Positions 34,512 through 43,155 of a stretch of 64,000 bases of DNA are shown here, piece by piece. The position numbers and the translations under genes were made by a program. Numbering within the stretch: the first letter of the stretch is position 1; each line of letters begins with the position of its first letter. The stretch spans positions 1 to 64,000 of the forward strand of contig SEFT01000017.1 in NCBI GenBank assembly GCA_004144175.1, in the 5' to 3' direction. This stretch comes from Sphingobacteriales bacterium. Lineage in GTDB: Bacteria; Bacteroidota; Bacteroidia; Chitinophagales; Chitinophagaceae. Under the pieces are notes generated by a model. That model was not told the origin of the DNA. It ran no database searches and saw nothing but the letters and a program-made list of their open reading frames with translations.

Positions 34512-34937
34512 TCAGGGCTTTTCTGTGTCTTTGTCAAAGTCAAATTCGATCTTTAATCTTTTTTGGTATAACAATTTCCTTCTAACTGAAAGCATATACC
34601 AAACACCACCGAATAGAAAAACAGGCGTTAAGAAGACGATATAACTTTCCACCCAAGGGAAAACACCTAAGATATCTGTAATATAAGTAGCAATTGATGC
34701 TATCAGGTAAGTGCTATATAAAAACCCTAATAAACCAACTATCATATTCTTGCGAAAATGACTACGCCAAGATATCGTTCGATACTCGAATAAGGAGCAC
34801 AAAATAAATACTGAATAAACAATCCATCCGATAGATACAAAAACATATGCTCCCGGCCAGTGTTGAATATTGAATACCGTTCCCACCAGAATGCAAAAAA
34901 CACCTATAGAAAAACTGATCCTGATTATCTTATCCAT
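34512..34937 (-). CDS. hypothetical four-helix membrane protein with a GldL-like HWPGA motif
   Basis: A 141-residue protein with about four membrane segments (about 7-24, 29-48, 60-82 and 93-114) and a charged C-terminus. The segment FNIQHWPGA near residue 25 resembles the N-terminal helix of GldL, the motor protein of the type IX secretion/gliding system, where an xxxHWPGA turn is conserved. The soluble GldL domain is missing, so it is not GldL. The frame runs further to a TTG, but the ATG at 34937 is the natural start. It lies directly after the adenosine deaminase stop codon. Confidence 0.6.
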   Translation of the reverse strand: MDKIIRISFSIGVFCILVGTVFNIQHWPGAYVFVSIGWIVYSVFILCSLFEYRTISWRSHFRKNMIVGLLGFLYSTYLIASIATYITDILGVFPWVESYIVFLTPVFLFGGVWYMLSVRRKLLYQKRLKIEFDFDKDTEKP

Positions 34938-34938
34938 G

Positions 34939-36276
34939 CTACTTGTCTTCTCCGGCAACGGCCCGGACTATCTCCTCAAATATCTCAAATCTTCTGTCCA
35001 GATCGGATAACAATTTTTCCTTCACCGCCGGTTCTTCAATAAAAGAATAGCCGATGCTGTTGTACACAAATTGTTTGAGATCGCGGTAAGAGATGTCGTA
35101 GTAGCGCTTCGCCAACAATACATATTGATCGGTAATACTGCTGCGTAGTACGCCGGCATCATCGGTACTGATGACGATTGGCACACCAAAGTCCTTATAC
35201 AATGTGATAGGGTGCGCGTCGTCTTTCACCTTCAATATAAATTCGTTGCTGTTCAGGTTTATTTCTACCGGTATCTTCTTATCCGCCATATGGCGCAGTA
35301 AGTCGTAGTTGTTACGCTCGTATGGCAAGTCCACACCATGCCCTATCCTGCTGGCACCTGCGGTATGTACCGCCTCTGTGATATGCCAGGTAAGCTCTTC
35401 TGGCTGCACCATGCCCGACACCAGCTCGCCGGCATGCATACTATACTTTACACCCGGGTACCTTGCCTTGCAGAATTTGTACATCTGCATATGCAGCCAG
35501 TAATCTCTCATCGATACAGGATTATTCTCAGGTGCTACAATGTTTACGCCTACAATAAGCGGACTGGTACTGGCCGATTCAAAACAAACCAGCAGGCTTT
35601 GAAACACATCCAGCGGGTCGACTACCCTTACCACAAAGTTTTGATAACGCATCGTGAACTTAGCATCATCTATATGTGCGTCGCGGTGCATATTGCTTAC
35701 TATGCTGTTGTGCGCTGCTGCCGCATTTTTCATACCATTTTGCTGATACCATTCGTGGATATATTGCAGCAATGTTTGTGTCACCTGCTCATTCCTGGCT
35801 TGCTGTGCGCCTAGCAGCAGTTCGTTATACTTAGCTAAGTCCTTTTGCTTCTTAGCAGTATCTACGCTATACGGTATGAGCATCAGCATGGTCTCTATAT
35901 AGCTTAGATTTTCAGCCAGTGCTCTGCCCTTCAGTTCTACCAACCCCTGCTTTACGCTATCTGCAGCGGCTACATCGAAGTATGTAAATGTTTCGAAGAA
36001 CTGCTGGTCTGATGGATAGCTTACGCCATTATAGTCCTTAACTGACCAACGCTGTATCAATTGTTGTTGATAATATGCTGTAGAATCGTACTGATTTGTT
36101 CTAAGAGATGAGAATCGCACATACCCTGTCTTATATACCGCCTCTTTAACGGTGTCTTTAGAAACAAGAAGCAGCTTCTTGTTTAAGAAGTAGTCATTCT
36201 TTGTCACCCGGTCGATGTAAGTTTCGGTATATACAGAGCCGCTGTAATGATGGTGCAAGTCTCCGCCCTTCGGCAT
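34939..36276 (-). CDS. adenosine deaminase (ADGF-like), signal peptide separated by an in-frame stop
   Basis: A 445-residue metal-dependent deaminase of the adenosine/AMP deaminase family. Zinc-site motifs are visible: GDLHHHYSGS at residues 5-14, the second-zinc-ligand HAGE near 265, RIGHGVDL near 297 and STDDAGV near 355. It converts adenosine to inosine. The sequence extends in frame upstream to an ATG at 36408 that encodes a clear signal peptide, but a TAA at 36343-36345 interrupts it exactly at the expected cleavage site. Translation can therefore only restart inside, at the ATG at 36276, or not at all. The original gene was probably 34939-36408. Confidence 0.85.
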   Translation of the reverse strand: MPKGGDLHHHYSGSVYTETYIDRVTKNDYFLNKKLLLVSKDTVKEAVYKTGYVRFSSLRTNQYDSTAYYQQQLIQRWSVKDYNGVSYPSDQQFFETFTYFDVAAADSVKQGLVELKGRALAENLSYIETMLMLIPYSVDTAKKQKDLAKYNELLLGAQQARNEQVTQTLLQYIHEWYQQNGMKNAAAAHNSIVSNMHRDAHIDDAKFTMRYQNFVVRVVDPLDVFQSLLVCFESASTSPLIVGVNIVAPENNPVSMRDYWLHMQMYKFCKARYPGVKYSMHAGELVSGMVQPEELTWHITEAVHTAGASRIGHGVDLPYERNNYDLLRHMADKKIPVEINLNSNEFILKVKDDAHPITLYKDFGVPIVISTDDAGVLRSSITDQYVLLAKRYYDISYRDLKQFVYNSIGYSFIEEPAVKEKLLSDLDRRFEIFEEIVRAVAGEDK

Positions 36277-36408
36277 TTGAGAGAAAAAGGCAGTTAGTGC
36301 AGCATCATTTTTTCTGATTTTTTCAAAGTATCCGCTTATGGATTATGCCTTGGCCGACAGTATGGAGAAACTTACAAGGAGAGTTACTGTAATACGTTTC
36401 GCTAACAT
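36277..36408 (-). other. 5' part of the adenosine deaminase gene with an in-frame TAA
   Basis: Reading from the ATG at 36408: a 21-residue signal peptide (MLAKRITVTLLVSFSILSAK, then A), the stop codon TAA at 36343-36345, then SISGYFEKIRKNDAALTAFF, SQ and the ATG at 36276, all in one frame. Bacteroidota signal peptides often end in A-Q, and a single C-to-T change (CAA to TAA) explains the stop. The region has no other open frame. Either this is a nonsense mutation or a sequencing/consensus error. Confidence 0.75.
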
Positions 36409-36584
36409 AGTGTGTGGGTTATTGTAGATGACAAAATATAAAATTTTCTACAGACTCAATTTAGGATTAAACGATCACCTACGCAAAACAGACTGGACCT
36501 TAAATTATTGATAGTTTAAATGTCATTTTGGAATGATATTTTAACATTCTCGAAACAAAGTGCGGAACTGATTAAGTGAGAGAT

Positions 36585-37388
36585 ATGGAGCGTAGTAAAA
36601 TTTGGAGATTTTGGAGATGGATGGGATTGGCTGCAACGCTAATAAACATTGCATTCAATTATTTGTATTTTAAGCTAGCATTTACGGAAAGTACCGTCAG
36701 CGAGGTAACATATAGATACGATAGCCTTTTTACGCCGGCGGGATATGCCTTTAGTATATGGGGCGTTATTTATGCCTCTTTCCTGATCTATTCTATTGCG
36801 CAGCTGCTGCCGGTCCATAAGAACGATGTTATCTACGATAAGCTATCCTTACCTTTTATATTGGTCAACCTCTTGTGCGTCACTTGGATAAATGTCTTTA
36901 GCAACAACCTGATAGGATACAGCGTAGGTATAATCGCGGCTATGCTGTTCTTCGGAGGCATATTATTCGGCAAAGCTAAGGAGGCATATTTATATGAAGG
37001 CAACAACTTTTGGCTAACGGTACCATTTAGCCTCTTCCTCGGTTGGGTATCAGTGGCATCAATTGCCAATGTTTCTCTGCTGCTGATTTCGATGAACTGG
37101 CGTGGAGGTACATTGGGTGAGTCGACCTGGACGATCATGATGATCAGTGCTACTTTATTACTAATAACGGCAATAAGCATCGCCTACCGTGACTTCATTT
37201 ATCCACTAGTAGCAGGTTGGGGCTGTATTGCCATAGGCATTAACCAAGCAGGTAATCACAAGCAGGTAGCTAATGTGGCGCTTATTGCAGGCATTGTACT
37301 TACGTTATGGTCGGTTGGTTATGCCATATGGCACTTTAGGAACAGTCGCCTTGTAAGCGGCAGGTATAGATCGCATATTGACGCATAA
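36585..37388 (+). CDS. TspO/MBR-like multi-helix membrane protein
   Basis: A 267-residue protein with about seven membrane segments. The segment LFTPAGYAFSIWGVIY near residues 44-59 matches the conserved loop of TspO (tryptophan-rich sensory protein, porphyrin/cholesterol binding), and the NYLYF stretch before it and WTIMM later fit this fold. TspO itself is about 160 residues with five helices; this version is longer at the C-terminus (about 100 residues with extra helices). The frame opens with a GTG at 36576; the ATG at 36585 (MERSKIWRFWRW) is preferred. Ligand unknown. A terminator follows immediately. Confidence 0.7.
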   Translation: MERSKIWRFWRWMGLAATLINIAFNYLYFKLAFTESTVSEVTYRYDSLFTPAGYAFSIWGVIYASFLIYSIAQLLPVHKNDVIYDKLSLPFILVNLLCVTWINVFSNNLIGYSVGIIAAMLFFGGILFGKAKEAYLYEGNNFWLTVPFSLFLGWVSVASIANVSLLLISMNWRGGTLGESTWTIMMISATLLLITAISIAYRDFIYPLVAGWGCIAIGINQAGNHKQVANVALIAGIVLTLWSVGYAIWHFRNSRLVSGRYRSHIDA

Positions 37389-37410
37389 TAACGATAATAT
37401 TTAAACAGGC

Positions 37411-37445
37411 AAAAGCCCTCTGCAATATTGCGGAGGGCTTTTATT
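37411..37445 (+). terminator. rho-independent terminator
   Basis: AAAAGCCCTC-TGCAATATTGCG-GAGGGCTTTT, an almost uninterrupted palindrome with a T-rich tail, after the TspO-like gene. Confidence 0.88.
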
Positions 37446-37490
37446 TTATTTCTTCTGTATGCATAGCTAAAATAAGCCGAAATGATGTAT

Positions 37491-37534
37491 AAATAGAAAG
37501 AGGCTGTAGTTAGTACCACAGCCTCTTTCTATTT
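37491..37534. terminator. long perfect hairpin, terminator of the small gene at 37565-37720
   Basis: A perfect 17-base stem (AAATAGAAAGAGGCTGT and complement) with a 10-base loop. It ends the leftward 51-residue gene; the run of Ts on the minus strand is inside the stem, so it may work in both directions. Confidence 0.75.
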
Positions 37535-37564
37535 ATCGAGGTTTAAAACTTTTCGGAATTATTC

Positions 37565-37720
37565 CTAGTCAACTGTACCTCTCCTGATGAAACCAAGCAG
37601 AAGTGAAATGATAGCAATTACCAATAAGATGTGAATCAATCCACCTGCGTTCCAAACGAATGCGCCCAATAACCAACCTACTATCAGGATAACCGCAATC
37701 AAATACAATATCGATCTCAT
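37565..37720 (-). CDS. lmo0937-family small membrane protein
   Basis: A 51-residue protein (start ATG at 37718-37720, stop TAG at 37565-37567). It has two hydrophobic segments separated by a Trp/Asn/Gly turn: MRSILYLIAVILIVGWLLGA, then FVWNAGGLIHILLVIAII, then a short basic end. The GWLLG and AGGLIHILLVIAI motifs are those of the lmo0937 family of short stress-associated membrane proteins, frequent in Bacteroidota and in Listeria. No function is established. Upstream lies a noncoding stretch of over 600 bases; downstream is a strong hairpin. Confidence 0.85.
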   Translation of the reverse strand: MRSILYLIAVILIVGWLLGAFVWNAGGLIHILLVIAIISLLLGFIRRGTVD

Positions 37721-38382
37721 AACAAAAGTTTTTAGTTACTACAATAGGAAAAAAGACTGTGCCACATAGCTGACACAATACCTTAGTTAACCAAATAAAA
37801 TGTTAACACAATTACCCTATTGAAATTAGCTTTTGTAAGCCAATAAGTTAGTTATTTAAAGAGATTGTTAGGAGCGAAAATCAAATTGTGGAAGGCCGAC
37901 CAGAAAAGAAAAAAGCAGCAGGAATGCCGCTTTTTTCACTAGTAACCAATTATAGATAAACGGGCAGTAGACACTGCCAATAAATTTGGAACAAAACTAC
38001 ATCTTAAGCCTCGCATGCATTGAAAGTTAAAGACTAAAGTAAAGTTAAGGTTTTTTTAAGGACAATTGTTGCTCTCTCAGTAATAAGAAAGCCTCTCCAG
38101 AAATGAAGAGGCTTTTTCATGGTGATTGAGCTTGGGGCTGCTTGTACATTCAGAAGGATGAAGAGGTGCAAGCCACTGCTTTAGAGAAGTGGTTTTTATA
38201 TTGTATAACCAGGTTTATCAGATAAAAAGGGAAAGGTATAACCGCTTACCGGAGGCTCTCCTGATATCCATCCTCACATGAATTATACAGTAAAGGTAGG
38301 TAATCAAAATAGTGCTGTCAATCCGTGTTTTAACGGATATGCCAAAGTTTTTTTACCATGATAATTGGGACAACTTTGAGGG
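37721..38382. other. noncoding stretch with several hairpins
   Basis: No open frame of credible coding character lies in these 660 bases; the longest is a 27-codon frame at 38279. I see hairpins at about 37907-37937 (AAAAAGC...GCTTTTTT), 37963-37978 (GGCAGT/ACTGCC), 38088-38115 (AAAGCCTCT/AGAGGCTTT with T tail) and 38322-38339 (ATCCGT/ACGGAT). A small RNA is possible but not shown. Confidence 0.4.
38088..38117 (+). terminator. rho-independent-type hairpin without a known gene
   Basis: AAAGCCTCT pairs with AGAGGCTTT around a 10-base loop and ends in TTTTT on the + strand. No upstream + gene within 700 bases ends here, so it may end a small RNA. Confidence 0.6.
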
Positions 38383-39582
38383 CTATGGATTGTACACATA
38401 GGCCACTTCGTAGGCCTGTTTACGGAGATCACTGGAGATTTCGCCAACCGAAAGGTCTTCGCCCTGGGGAGTTGGCTCACAGATTGAGTATTTCACGCCG
38501 TTGTATACGATAGGCTTGCCCACAGGCTTATCGAACTTTACGGCTACTGTTACGTGATTAGGATAAGCCAGTACTATCATGGGCAGATTATACACTTCTT
38601 TCACCAGGTAAAAGAACAGAGCAGCCCTATCCTCGCAGTCGCTATGTTCATATAGCAAGGTCTGCTCAGGAAATAGCCGCTTCTCTTTTCCAAAGTTCTG
38701 CGCGTCGGGTTGATAGGAAAATGCATCACGCGTAAACCGCATAAGGTAATCTACCCCATTTTTCACGCTCAGCCCCTTCATGCCCTTTTTTAGTTGCGGT
38801 ATCAGCGATGTATAAGTTTCTTTGCTTAGCGGCGCATCAAAATAGGCTTTGTAGTCTGTAACCGGGTAATTAGCCAGCATTTGCTTTACCTGCTCATTCA
38901 CTTTTACCTCAAACTTATAGTTGACGTGGTAATATTTAAACTCCAATTCCTTTTTTACATAGTCATCGGGCCTGAAGCTGGGGAGTTGGGTAAGTTTGTA
39001 GGAAAATGTATTACCAGCACCGGGTACTTTAAATGAGAGTTTAGTGAAAGCATTCCGGTCGAAATCGATACTGCCATAGTCATGATAGTTGAGGCAGACG
39101 TACTTCTTGCCATCGATAGCGTAGAAAGGAATGTCAAATATCTCTTCGTTGCATTGTATATAAAACAGCAGTTTATCGCCGTTAAAGGCCAGCGTAGCAT
39201 CGTAGCCCGACCTGCTCAACAAGTACCATTTGTACAAGGTGTACCGGATATAGTTATCGCCTTTGGGGCTGATATGCTGTGCCGTACGGCGAACAAGCTG
39301 GTAATAAACCCAATCATCCACCTGGTGTTCCTTCTTGTATGTTAGCAATCTAACAACAATAGAATCGAAGCCGGTTGCGTTCAGTTTCTTATAAAAGTTG
39401 TAGATCTTCTCCTCGGCCAGCGGCTCGGCAAAATCTACAAATGAGCTTGAACTGTAAGGAATTGTGATTGATTCGCCATAAAAATCGAAGACAAGCTGCT
39501 GCTCTGCACCCTGGGCAAAAGCCATAGACGGCAAACGGAAAAAGAGCGTCAGAAGCAACAATATGTACCTGCAATATTTCAA
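38383..39582 (-). CDS. secreted transglutaminase-like protein
   Basis: A 399-residue protein with a signal peptide (about 1-23, ending AFAQ). The N-terminal two thirds (about 25-280) contain beta-rich and helical parts I do not recognise. Residues 280-395 hold a transglutaminase-like fold: LYEHSDCEDRAALFFYLV with the catalytic-type Cys near 315, YPNHVTVAV with the His near 343 and a CEPTPQGEDLSVGEI segment carrying the acidic partner. Bacterial transglutaminase-like proteins are mostly peptidases or amidases acting on peptides in the envelope. The specific function is unknown. Confidence 0.8.
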   Translation of the reverse strand: MKYCRYILLLLTLFFRLPSMAFAQGAEQQLVFDFYGESITIPYSSSSFVDFAEPLAEEKIYNFYKKLNATGFDSIVVRLLTYKKEHQVDDWVYYQLVRRTAQHISPKGDNYIRYTLYKWYLLSRSGYDATLAFNGDKLLFYIQCNEEIFDIPFYAIDGKKYVCLNYHDYGSIDFDRNAFTKLSFKVPGAGNTFSYKLTQLPSFRPDDYVKKELEFKYYHVNYKFEVKVNEQVKQMLANYPVTDYKAYFDAPLSKETYTSLIPQLKKGMKGLSVKNGVDYLMRFTRDAFSYQPDAQNFGKEKRLFPEQTLLYEHSDCEDRAALFFYLVKEVYNLPMIVLAYPNHVTVAVKFDKPVGKPIVYNGVKYSICEPTPQGEDLSVGEISSDLRKQAYEVAYVYNP

Positions 39583-39752
39583 TCCCTTCAGTTTCTATAC
39601 TAAATGTACGAAGACTTAACAATAAGATAATATTAAGTTTTGCCGGAAAAACAGGATATTTTCTTTGCTTTATCGTACCCGTAAACAGAACGACCCGATA
39701 TGTTTTGCGATGCCGCTGATTTAATATATTCTTGCTGTTTGGCAGCATCTCG

Positions 39753-40844
39753 ATGAACCAGTTAGTACATATCTCTTTGTTCCTTTTTTTCATGGCGGCT
39801 ACTTGTACTGCCAATGCCCAAAAACTAAAGGCCGGATTTGACAAACAAGAGTATATGGAGTTGCTACGCCTGTACTCCAGGCAGGGCGACAGTACATTTT
39901 ACAAAGACATTCCGCGTTCGAACAAATACCGAAGAATATACCGTTCGCCTGTAGTAGGGCTTGAAAACCGTTGGGATCTATGCGTCAGCAAAGACTCGGT
40001 AGCTGTCATCAGTTTACGCGGAACGATAGACAAGCCTATGAGCTGGCTGGCAAATTTTTACTCGGCCATGGTGCCTGCTAAAGGGCAGGCAACACTGGCT
40101 GATGACTATACATTTGACTACCACCTGGCCGATAATCCCAGAGCCAGCGTACATATAGGTTGGCTTGTTTGCACAGGCTTTCTGAGTAGAGATATATTGC
40201 CAAAACTTGACTCCTGCTATAAAGTCGGCATTAAGGACTATATCATCCTCGGACATAGCCAGGGAGGTGCGATCTCCTACCTGCTTACATCGCATTTCAA
40301 CAGCCTGAAAAAGCAAGGAAAGATACCTGCCGATGTAGTTTTTAAAACCTATTGCAGTGCCTCCCCCAAGCCGGGAAACCTATACTATGCATATGACTAT
40401 GAACACATGACATACGGCGGTTGGGCATACAATGTAGTAAATTCAGCAGACTGGGTACCGGAAACACCGGTAGCTGTGCAGACCATATACGATAACAACG
40501 ATGTGAATCCCTTCAGCAATGCAAGGGCTACGATCAGGAAGCAAAAATTTCCGCAGAATACGGCGTTGAGCTACATCTATGCGCGGTTGAAGAAGCCCTC
40601 GCTAAAGGCAAACAGAAGGAATCAAAAGATACTCGGCAAAATGCTATCCAAATACATCAAAGGACATTTGAAAGGATACAAAGAACCAAAGTATTACCCA
40701 TCGAGCAACTATGTACGTACAGGCACCTACATAGTGCTGCTAGCAGATGATGCATACTACAAGAAGTTCCCCGATGATAAGGACAACATCTTTGTGCACC
40801 ATCTGCTACAGCCCTACTTATACCTGGCAGAACAACTGCCATGA
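39753..40844 (+). CDS. secreted lipase-like (class 3) alpha/beta hydrolase
   Basis: A 363-residue protein with a signal peptide (about 1-23, ending ANAQ). The nucleophile elbow is IILGHSQGGAISY with Ser near residue 168, the arrangement of class 3 lipases, and is followed by YCSASPKPGN and an NSADWVPETP segment that carries the likely catalytic Asp; the His is probably in the C-terminal basic region. Such enzymes hydrolyse acylglycerols or phospholipids. The frame begins at a TTG (39732), but the ATG at 39753 (MNQLVHISLFLF) starts a proper signal peptide. Confidence 0.82.
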   Translation: MNQLVHISLFLFFMAATCTANAQKLKAGFDKQEYMELLRLYSRQGDSTFYKDIPRSNKYRRIYRSPVVGLENRWDLCVSKDSVAVISLRGTIDKPMSWLANFYSAMVPAKGQATLADDYTFDYHLADNPRASVHIGWLVCTGFLSRDILPKLDSCYKVGIKDYIILGHSQGGAISYLLTSHFNSLKKQGKIPADVVFKTYCSASPKPGNLYYAYDYEHMTYGGWAYNVVNSADWVPETPVAVQTIYDNNDVNPFSNARATIRKQKFPQNTALSYIYARLKKPSLKANRRNQKILGKMLSKYIKGHLKGYKEPKYYPSSNYVRTGTYIVLLADDAYYKKFPDDKDNIFVHHLLQPYLYLAEQLP

Positions 40845-40851
40845 AACATGC

Positions 40852-41181
40852 TTAGTCTGCCTTTACAGGTTTATCCTTCAGATCTGTTTCTGAAATGTAG
40901 TATTTAAAACCACGGTCGTCTTTCCAATACAGGTCGTCGTTTTTGTCTATATAGATCGTTTGCCCATCAGGACCTACCTTGCTATCATATTCTTTGTCTA
41001 CTACTTTCGATTTGCCTTTAGATGCGACTTCGCTGGTCTTCCGGCCCACTGTTTTTGCACCTTCCTTTGTTTTATGGGCTGCTGTCTTTGCTTTGCGTTT
41101 TACTTTTGAGTCATCGTCCTGGGCATTGGCCGAAGCAGCAATTACCAGGGCGCCACACATCATCAATAATACCTTTTTCAT
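40852..41181 (-). CDS. hypothetical secreted basic protein
   Basis: A 109-residue protein with a signal peptide (about 1-21, ANAQ) and a mature part of two blocks: a Lys/Thr/Ala-rich, repeated segment (KRKAKTAAHKTKEGAKTVGR, about 28-60) that looks like a disordered or DNA/polyanion-binding tail, and a C-terminal 45-residue region with DGQTIYIDKNDDLYWKD, a small strand-rich motif. The upstream frame extends eight codons further, but the ATG at 41181 starts the signal peptide. I do not recognise a function. Confidence 0.65.
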   Translation of the reverse strand: MKKVLLMMCGALVIAASANAQDDDSKVKRKAKTAAHKTKEGAKTVGRKTSEVASKGKSKVVDKEYDSKVGPDGQTIYIDKNDDLYWKDDRGFKYYISETDLKDKPVKAD

Positions 41182-41301
41182 AATTAGTTCTTTATAAGTA
41201 AACAATCACCGTAGGGCGCAAAAAGATTATACCATTTTTACGGTCTGTACTCTTCTGGCTAATACATAACTTTACCGCCATTGTATTAAACGCAGAACAT
41301 C

Positions 41302-42066
41302 ATGTCTATATCATCAGAAGCCGAATTGCTTGGAATGAAAACAATAAGTGATGCCGTTGGCATTACGCTAAAGAAAATGCGTGAATATGCCCGGCCCGGT
41401 ATGACCACTAAAGAGCTGGATGAGTACGGAGGAAGACTGCTGCAGGAAATGGGAGCTAAGTCCGCACCAAAGCTTACTTATGGCTTTCCGGGTTGGACCT
41501 GCATCGGCGTGAACCATGACATTGCACACGGTATACCATCAGATAAGGTTGTATTAAAAGAAGGCGACTTGGTAAATGTAGATGTGTCGGCAGAACTGGA
41601 TGGCTTTTGGTCGGATAATGGCGGATCGTTTGTGTTAGGCAATGATATTCATAATCATAACCCACTGGTAGAGGCATCAAAAACGATCCTGCAGAAAGCA
41701 ATCGACCAAATAAAAGGCGATGTGAAGATTGCACATATAGGTAGGCTGATTGAAAACGAAGCCAGGCAGATGGGCTATCGCGTAATAAAAAACCTGGTAG
41801 GCCATGGTGTAGGCCGCAGCTTACATGAGGCACCCCACTCTATCCCTTGCTACTACGACCGCTTTCTGCGCACACGGTTCAAAACAAATTCTGTTGTGGC
41901 TGTTGAGACATTCATCTCTACACGCGCATCCTATGCTATTGAAAGCGGTGATGGCTGGACGTATACATCTGCCGATGGCAGCTATGTAGCACAGCATGAG
42001 CATACCATCGTAATCACCGACGACAAGCCGATCATACTAACGGCATCTAATGAGATATGGAACTAA
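41302..42066 (+). CDS. map: type I methionine aminopeptidase
   Basis: A 254-residue creatinase-fold metallopeptidase that removes the N-terminal methionine from new proteins. The five metal ligands fit the family: NVDVSAELDGFWSDNGGSF (two Asp, near 97 and 108), GHGVGRSLHEAPHSIPCYY (His near 171), VAVETFIS (Glu near 205) and AQHEHTIVIT (Glu near 236). NHDIAHGIP supplies the substrate-pocket His. A strong terminator follows. Length is standard for the type Ia enzyme. Confidence 0.95.
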   Translation: MSISSEAELLGMKTISDAVGITLKKMREYARPGMTTKELDEYGGRLLQEMGAKSAPKLTYGFPGWTCIGVNHDIAHGIPSDKVVLKEGDLVNVDVSAELDGFWSDNGGSFVLGNDIHNHNPLVEASKTILQKAIDQIKGDVKIAHIGRLIENEARQMGYRVIKNLVGHGVGRSLHEAPHSIPCYYDRFLRTRFKTNSVVAVETFISTRASYAIESGDGWTYTSADGSYVAQHEHTIVITDDKPIILTASNEIWN

Positions 42067-42087
42067 GTCGTAACGCATTTACAAAAC

Positions 42088-42122
42088 AACGAAGCCGGAC
42101 CAATGTGGTCCGGCTTCGTTTA
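42088..42122. terminator. bidirectional rho-independent terminator
   Basis: AACGAAGCCGGACC and its complement pair around AATGT between convergent map and PAP2 genes. Confidence 0.93.
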
Positions 42123-42140
42123 TATAGTTAACACAATCTT

Positions 42141-43040
42141 TTAGAACTGATATACCGCACTAAATCCGTAGCCATTGCCAATGCGTGGCGATATCCTCAG
42201 CGCATTACCACCGATGTTGACATTGCGGTGCAAACGCGGCACTAGTATACCCGATGCAGTACCAATAGCAGTACCAAGCAGGATATCCGTAGGGAAGTGC
42301 TTGCCGGCAATATGGCGCAGGTACGCAGTAGTAATGGTAGCAGCACCTGCAGCGCCATAGAATACATACTTCAACTTAGAATCGGGGTGGTAATCATTGT
42401 ACACCTGCGCAGCAAAGAAGCTCGATGTAGCAACGAGCGCTACGTGGCCTGCAAAAAATGCATTGCGCAGATTGCCTGATGTGCGGTATTCGGCAGGTAT
42501 GTTAGTATTGTAAGTTTCAGGGCGGTAGCGGTCTACAAAATAAGTGGAGCCGGTGTAAAGTAGACCCGTAATAGACATGGCCTCAAGATACAGGAAGCTC
42601 ACCTTGCCAAAATCCTGACGTATCTTTTTGTCAGCCAGGAAGACTATTGGCAATGGCATTACGCCATAGAAAAGAATATTGCTCTGTGCATCAGCTTTAT
42701 CGCTCGACTTACCGGCAGCCCAGCGGTCAAAGCCATTGATATTGTTCTTGTCCAGCGCGCGTATGTCTTCTACAGGACTATCATCTTTGCTGTATATTTT
42801 GGTAAATGCATAAAGCGACCATGCTGTACCTACTGCCGTTACAGGTATGTCGACCTTCGGCTTCAGCTTGTACACCTCTTCTTTGGGCAGGCCGGTCTTA
42901 GCGCTCTCCTCAGGCAAGGCCAGTGAAATGTTCTCTACAGGCACGGCTGCTATCAAATTTATGCTAGGCTGTGCTTCTGTTTGTGCAAAACAGTTGAACG
43001 ATAATAACAAAGCGGCGCAAAAACTGTAAACTCGTTGCAT
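42141..43040 (-). CDS. PAP2-family phosphatase, periplasmic
   Basis: A 299-residue protein with a signal peptide (about 1-19, CFAQ) and a PAP2 (type 2 phosphatidic acid phosphatase/vanadium haloperoxidase) core. The three signature motifs are visible: DRYRPETYN near 170, FFAGHVALVATSSF near 195 (the SGH-like motif, here AGH) and RHIAGKHFPTDILLG near 243. It probably removes phosphate from lipid phosphates (phosphatidate, undecaprenyl diphosphate) in the periplasm. Leftward like the lipid operon downstream in coordinate, but a divergent gene lies between, so it is not part of that operon. Confidence 0.85.
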   Translation of the reverse strand: MQRVYSFCAALLLSFNCFAQTEAQPSINLIAAVPVENISLALPEESAKTGLPKEEVYKLKPKVDIPVTAVGTAWSLYAFTKIYSKDDSPVEDIRALDKNNINGFDRWAAGKSSDKADAQSNILFYGVMPLPIVFLADKKIRQDFGKVSFLYLEAMSITGLLYTGSTYFVDRYRPETYNTNIPAEYRTSGNLRNAFFAGHVALVATSSFFAAQVYNDYHPDSKLKYVFYGAAGAATITTAYLRHIAGKHFPTDILLGTAIGTASGILVPRLHRNVNIGGNALRISPRIGNGYGFSAVYQF

Positions 43041-43127
43041 ATTATTTCTTTATTACGTGCTATTCTATTTATCAGCCTGCTATTATTTCCGTGCCAAGAC
43101 GGAAAGGGAATAATATTTTAAAATCAC

Positions 43128-43143
43128 AGAGTATATTTACTCT
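43128..43143. promoter_or_regulatory. 16-bp palindrome between divergent genes
   Basis: AGAGTA-TATT-TACTCT is a perfect dyad, 12 bases before the ATG at 43156 and within the 115-base gap shared with the divergent PAP2 gene. A second inverted repeat, TTTCCGT/ACGGAAA, lies at 43086-43105. Confidence 0.35.
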
Positions 43144-43155
43144 TCGCTACTCCAG

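Noticed and set aside
42141-43040. PAP2 phosphatase as a further member of the sphingolipid operon
   Set aside because: A divergent gene (43156-43689) lies between it and the operon, so it has its own transcript.
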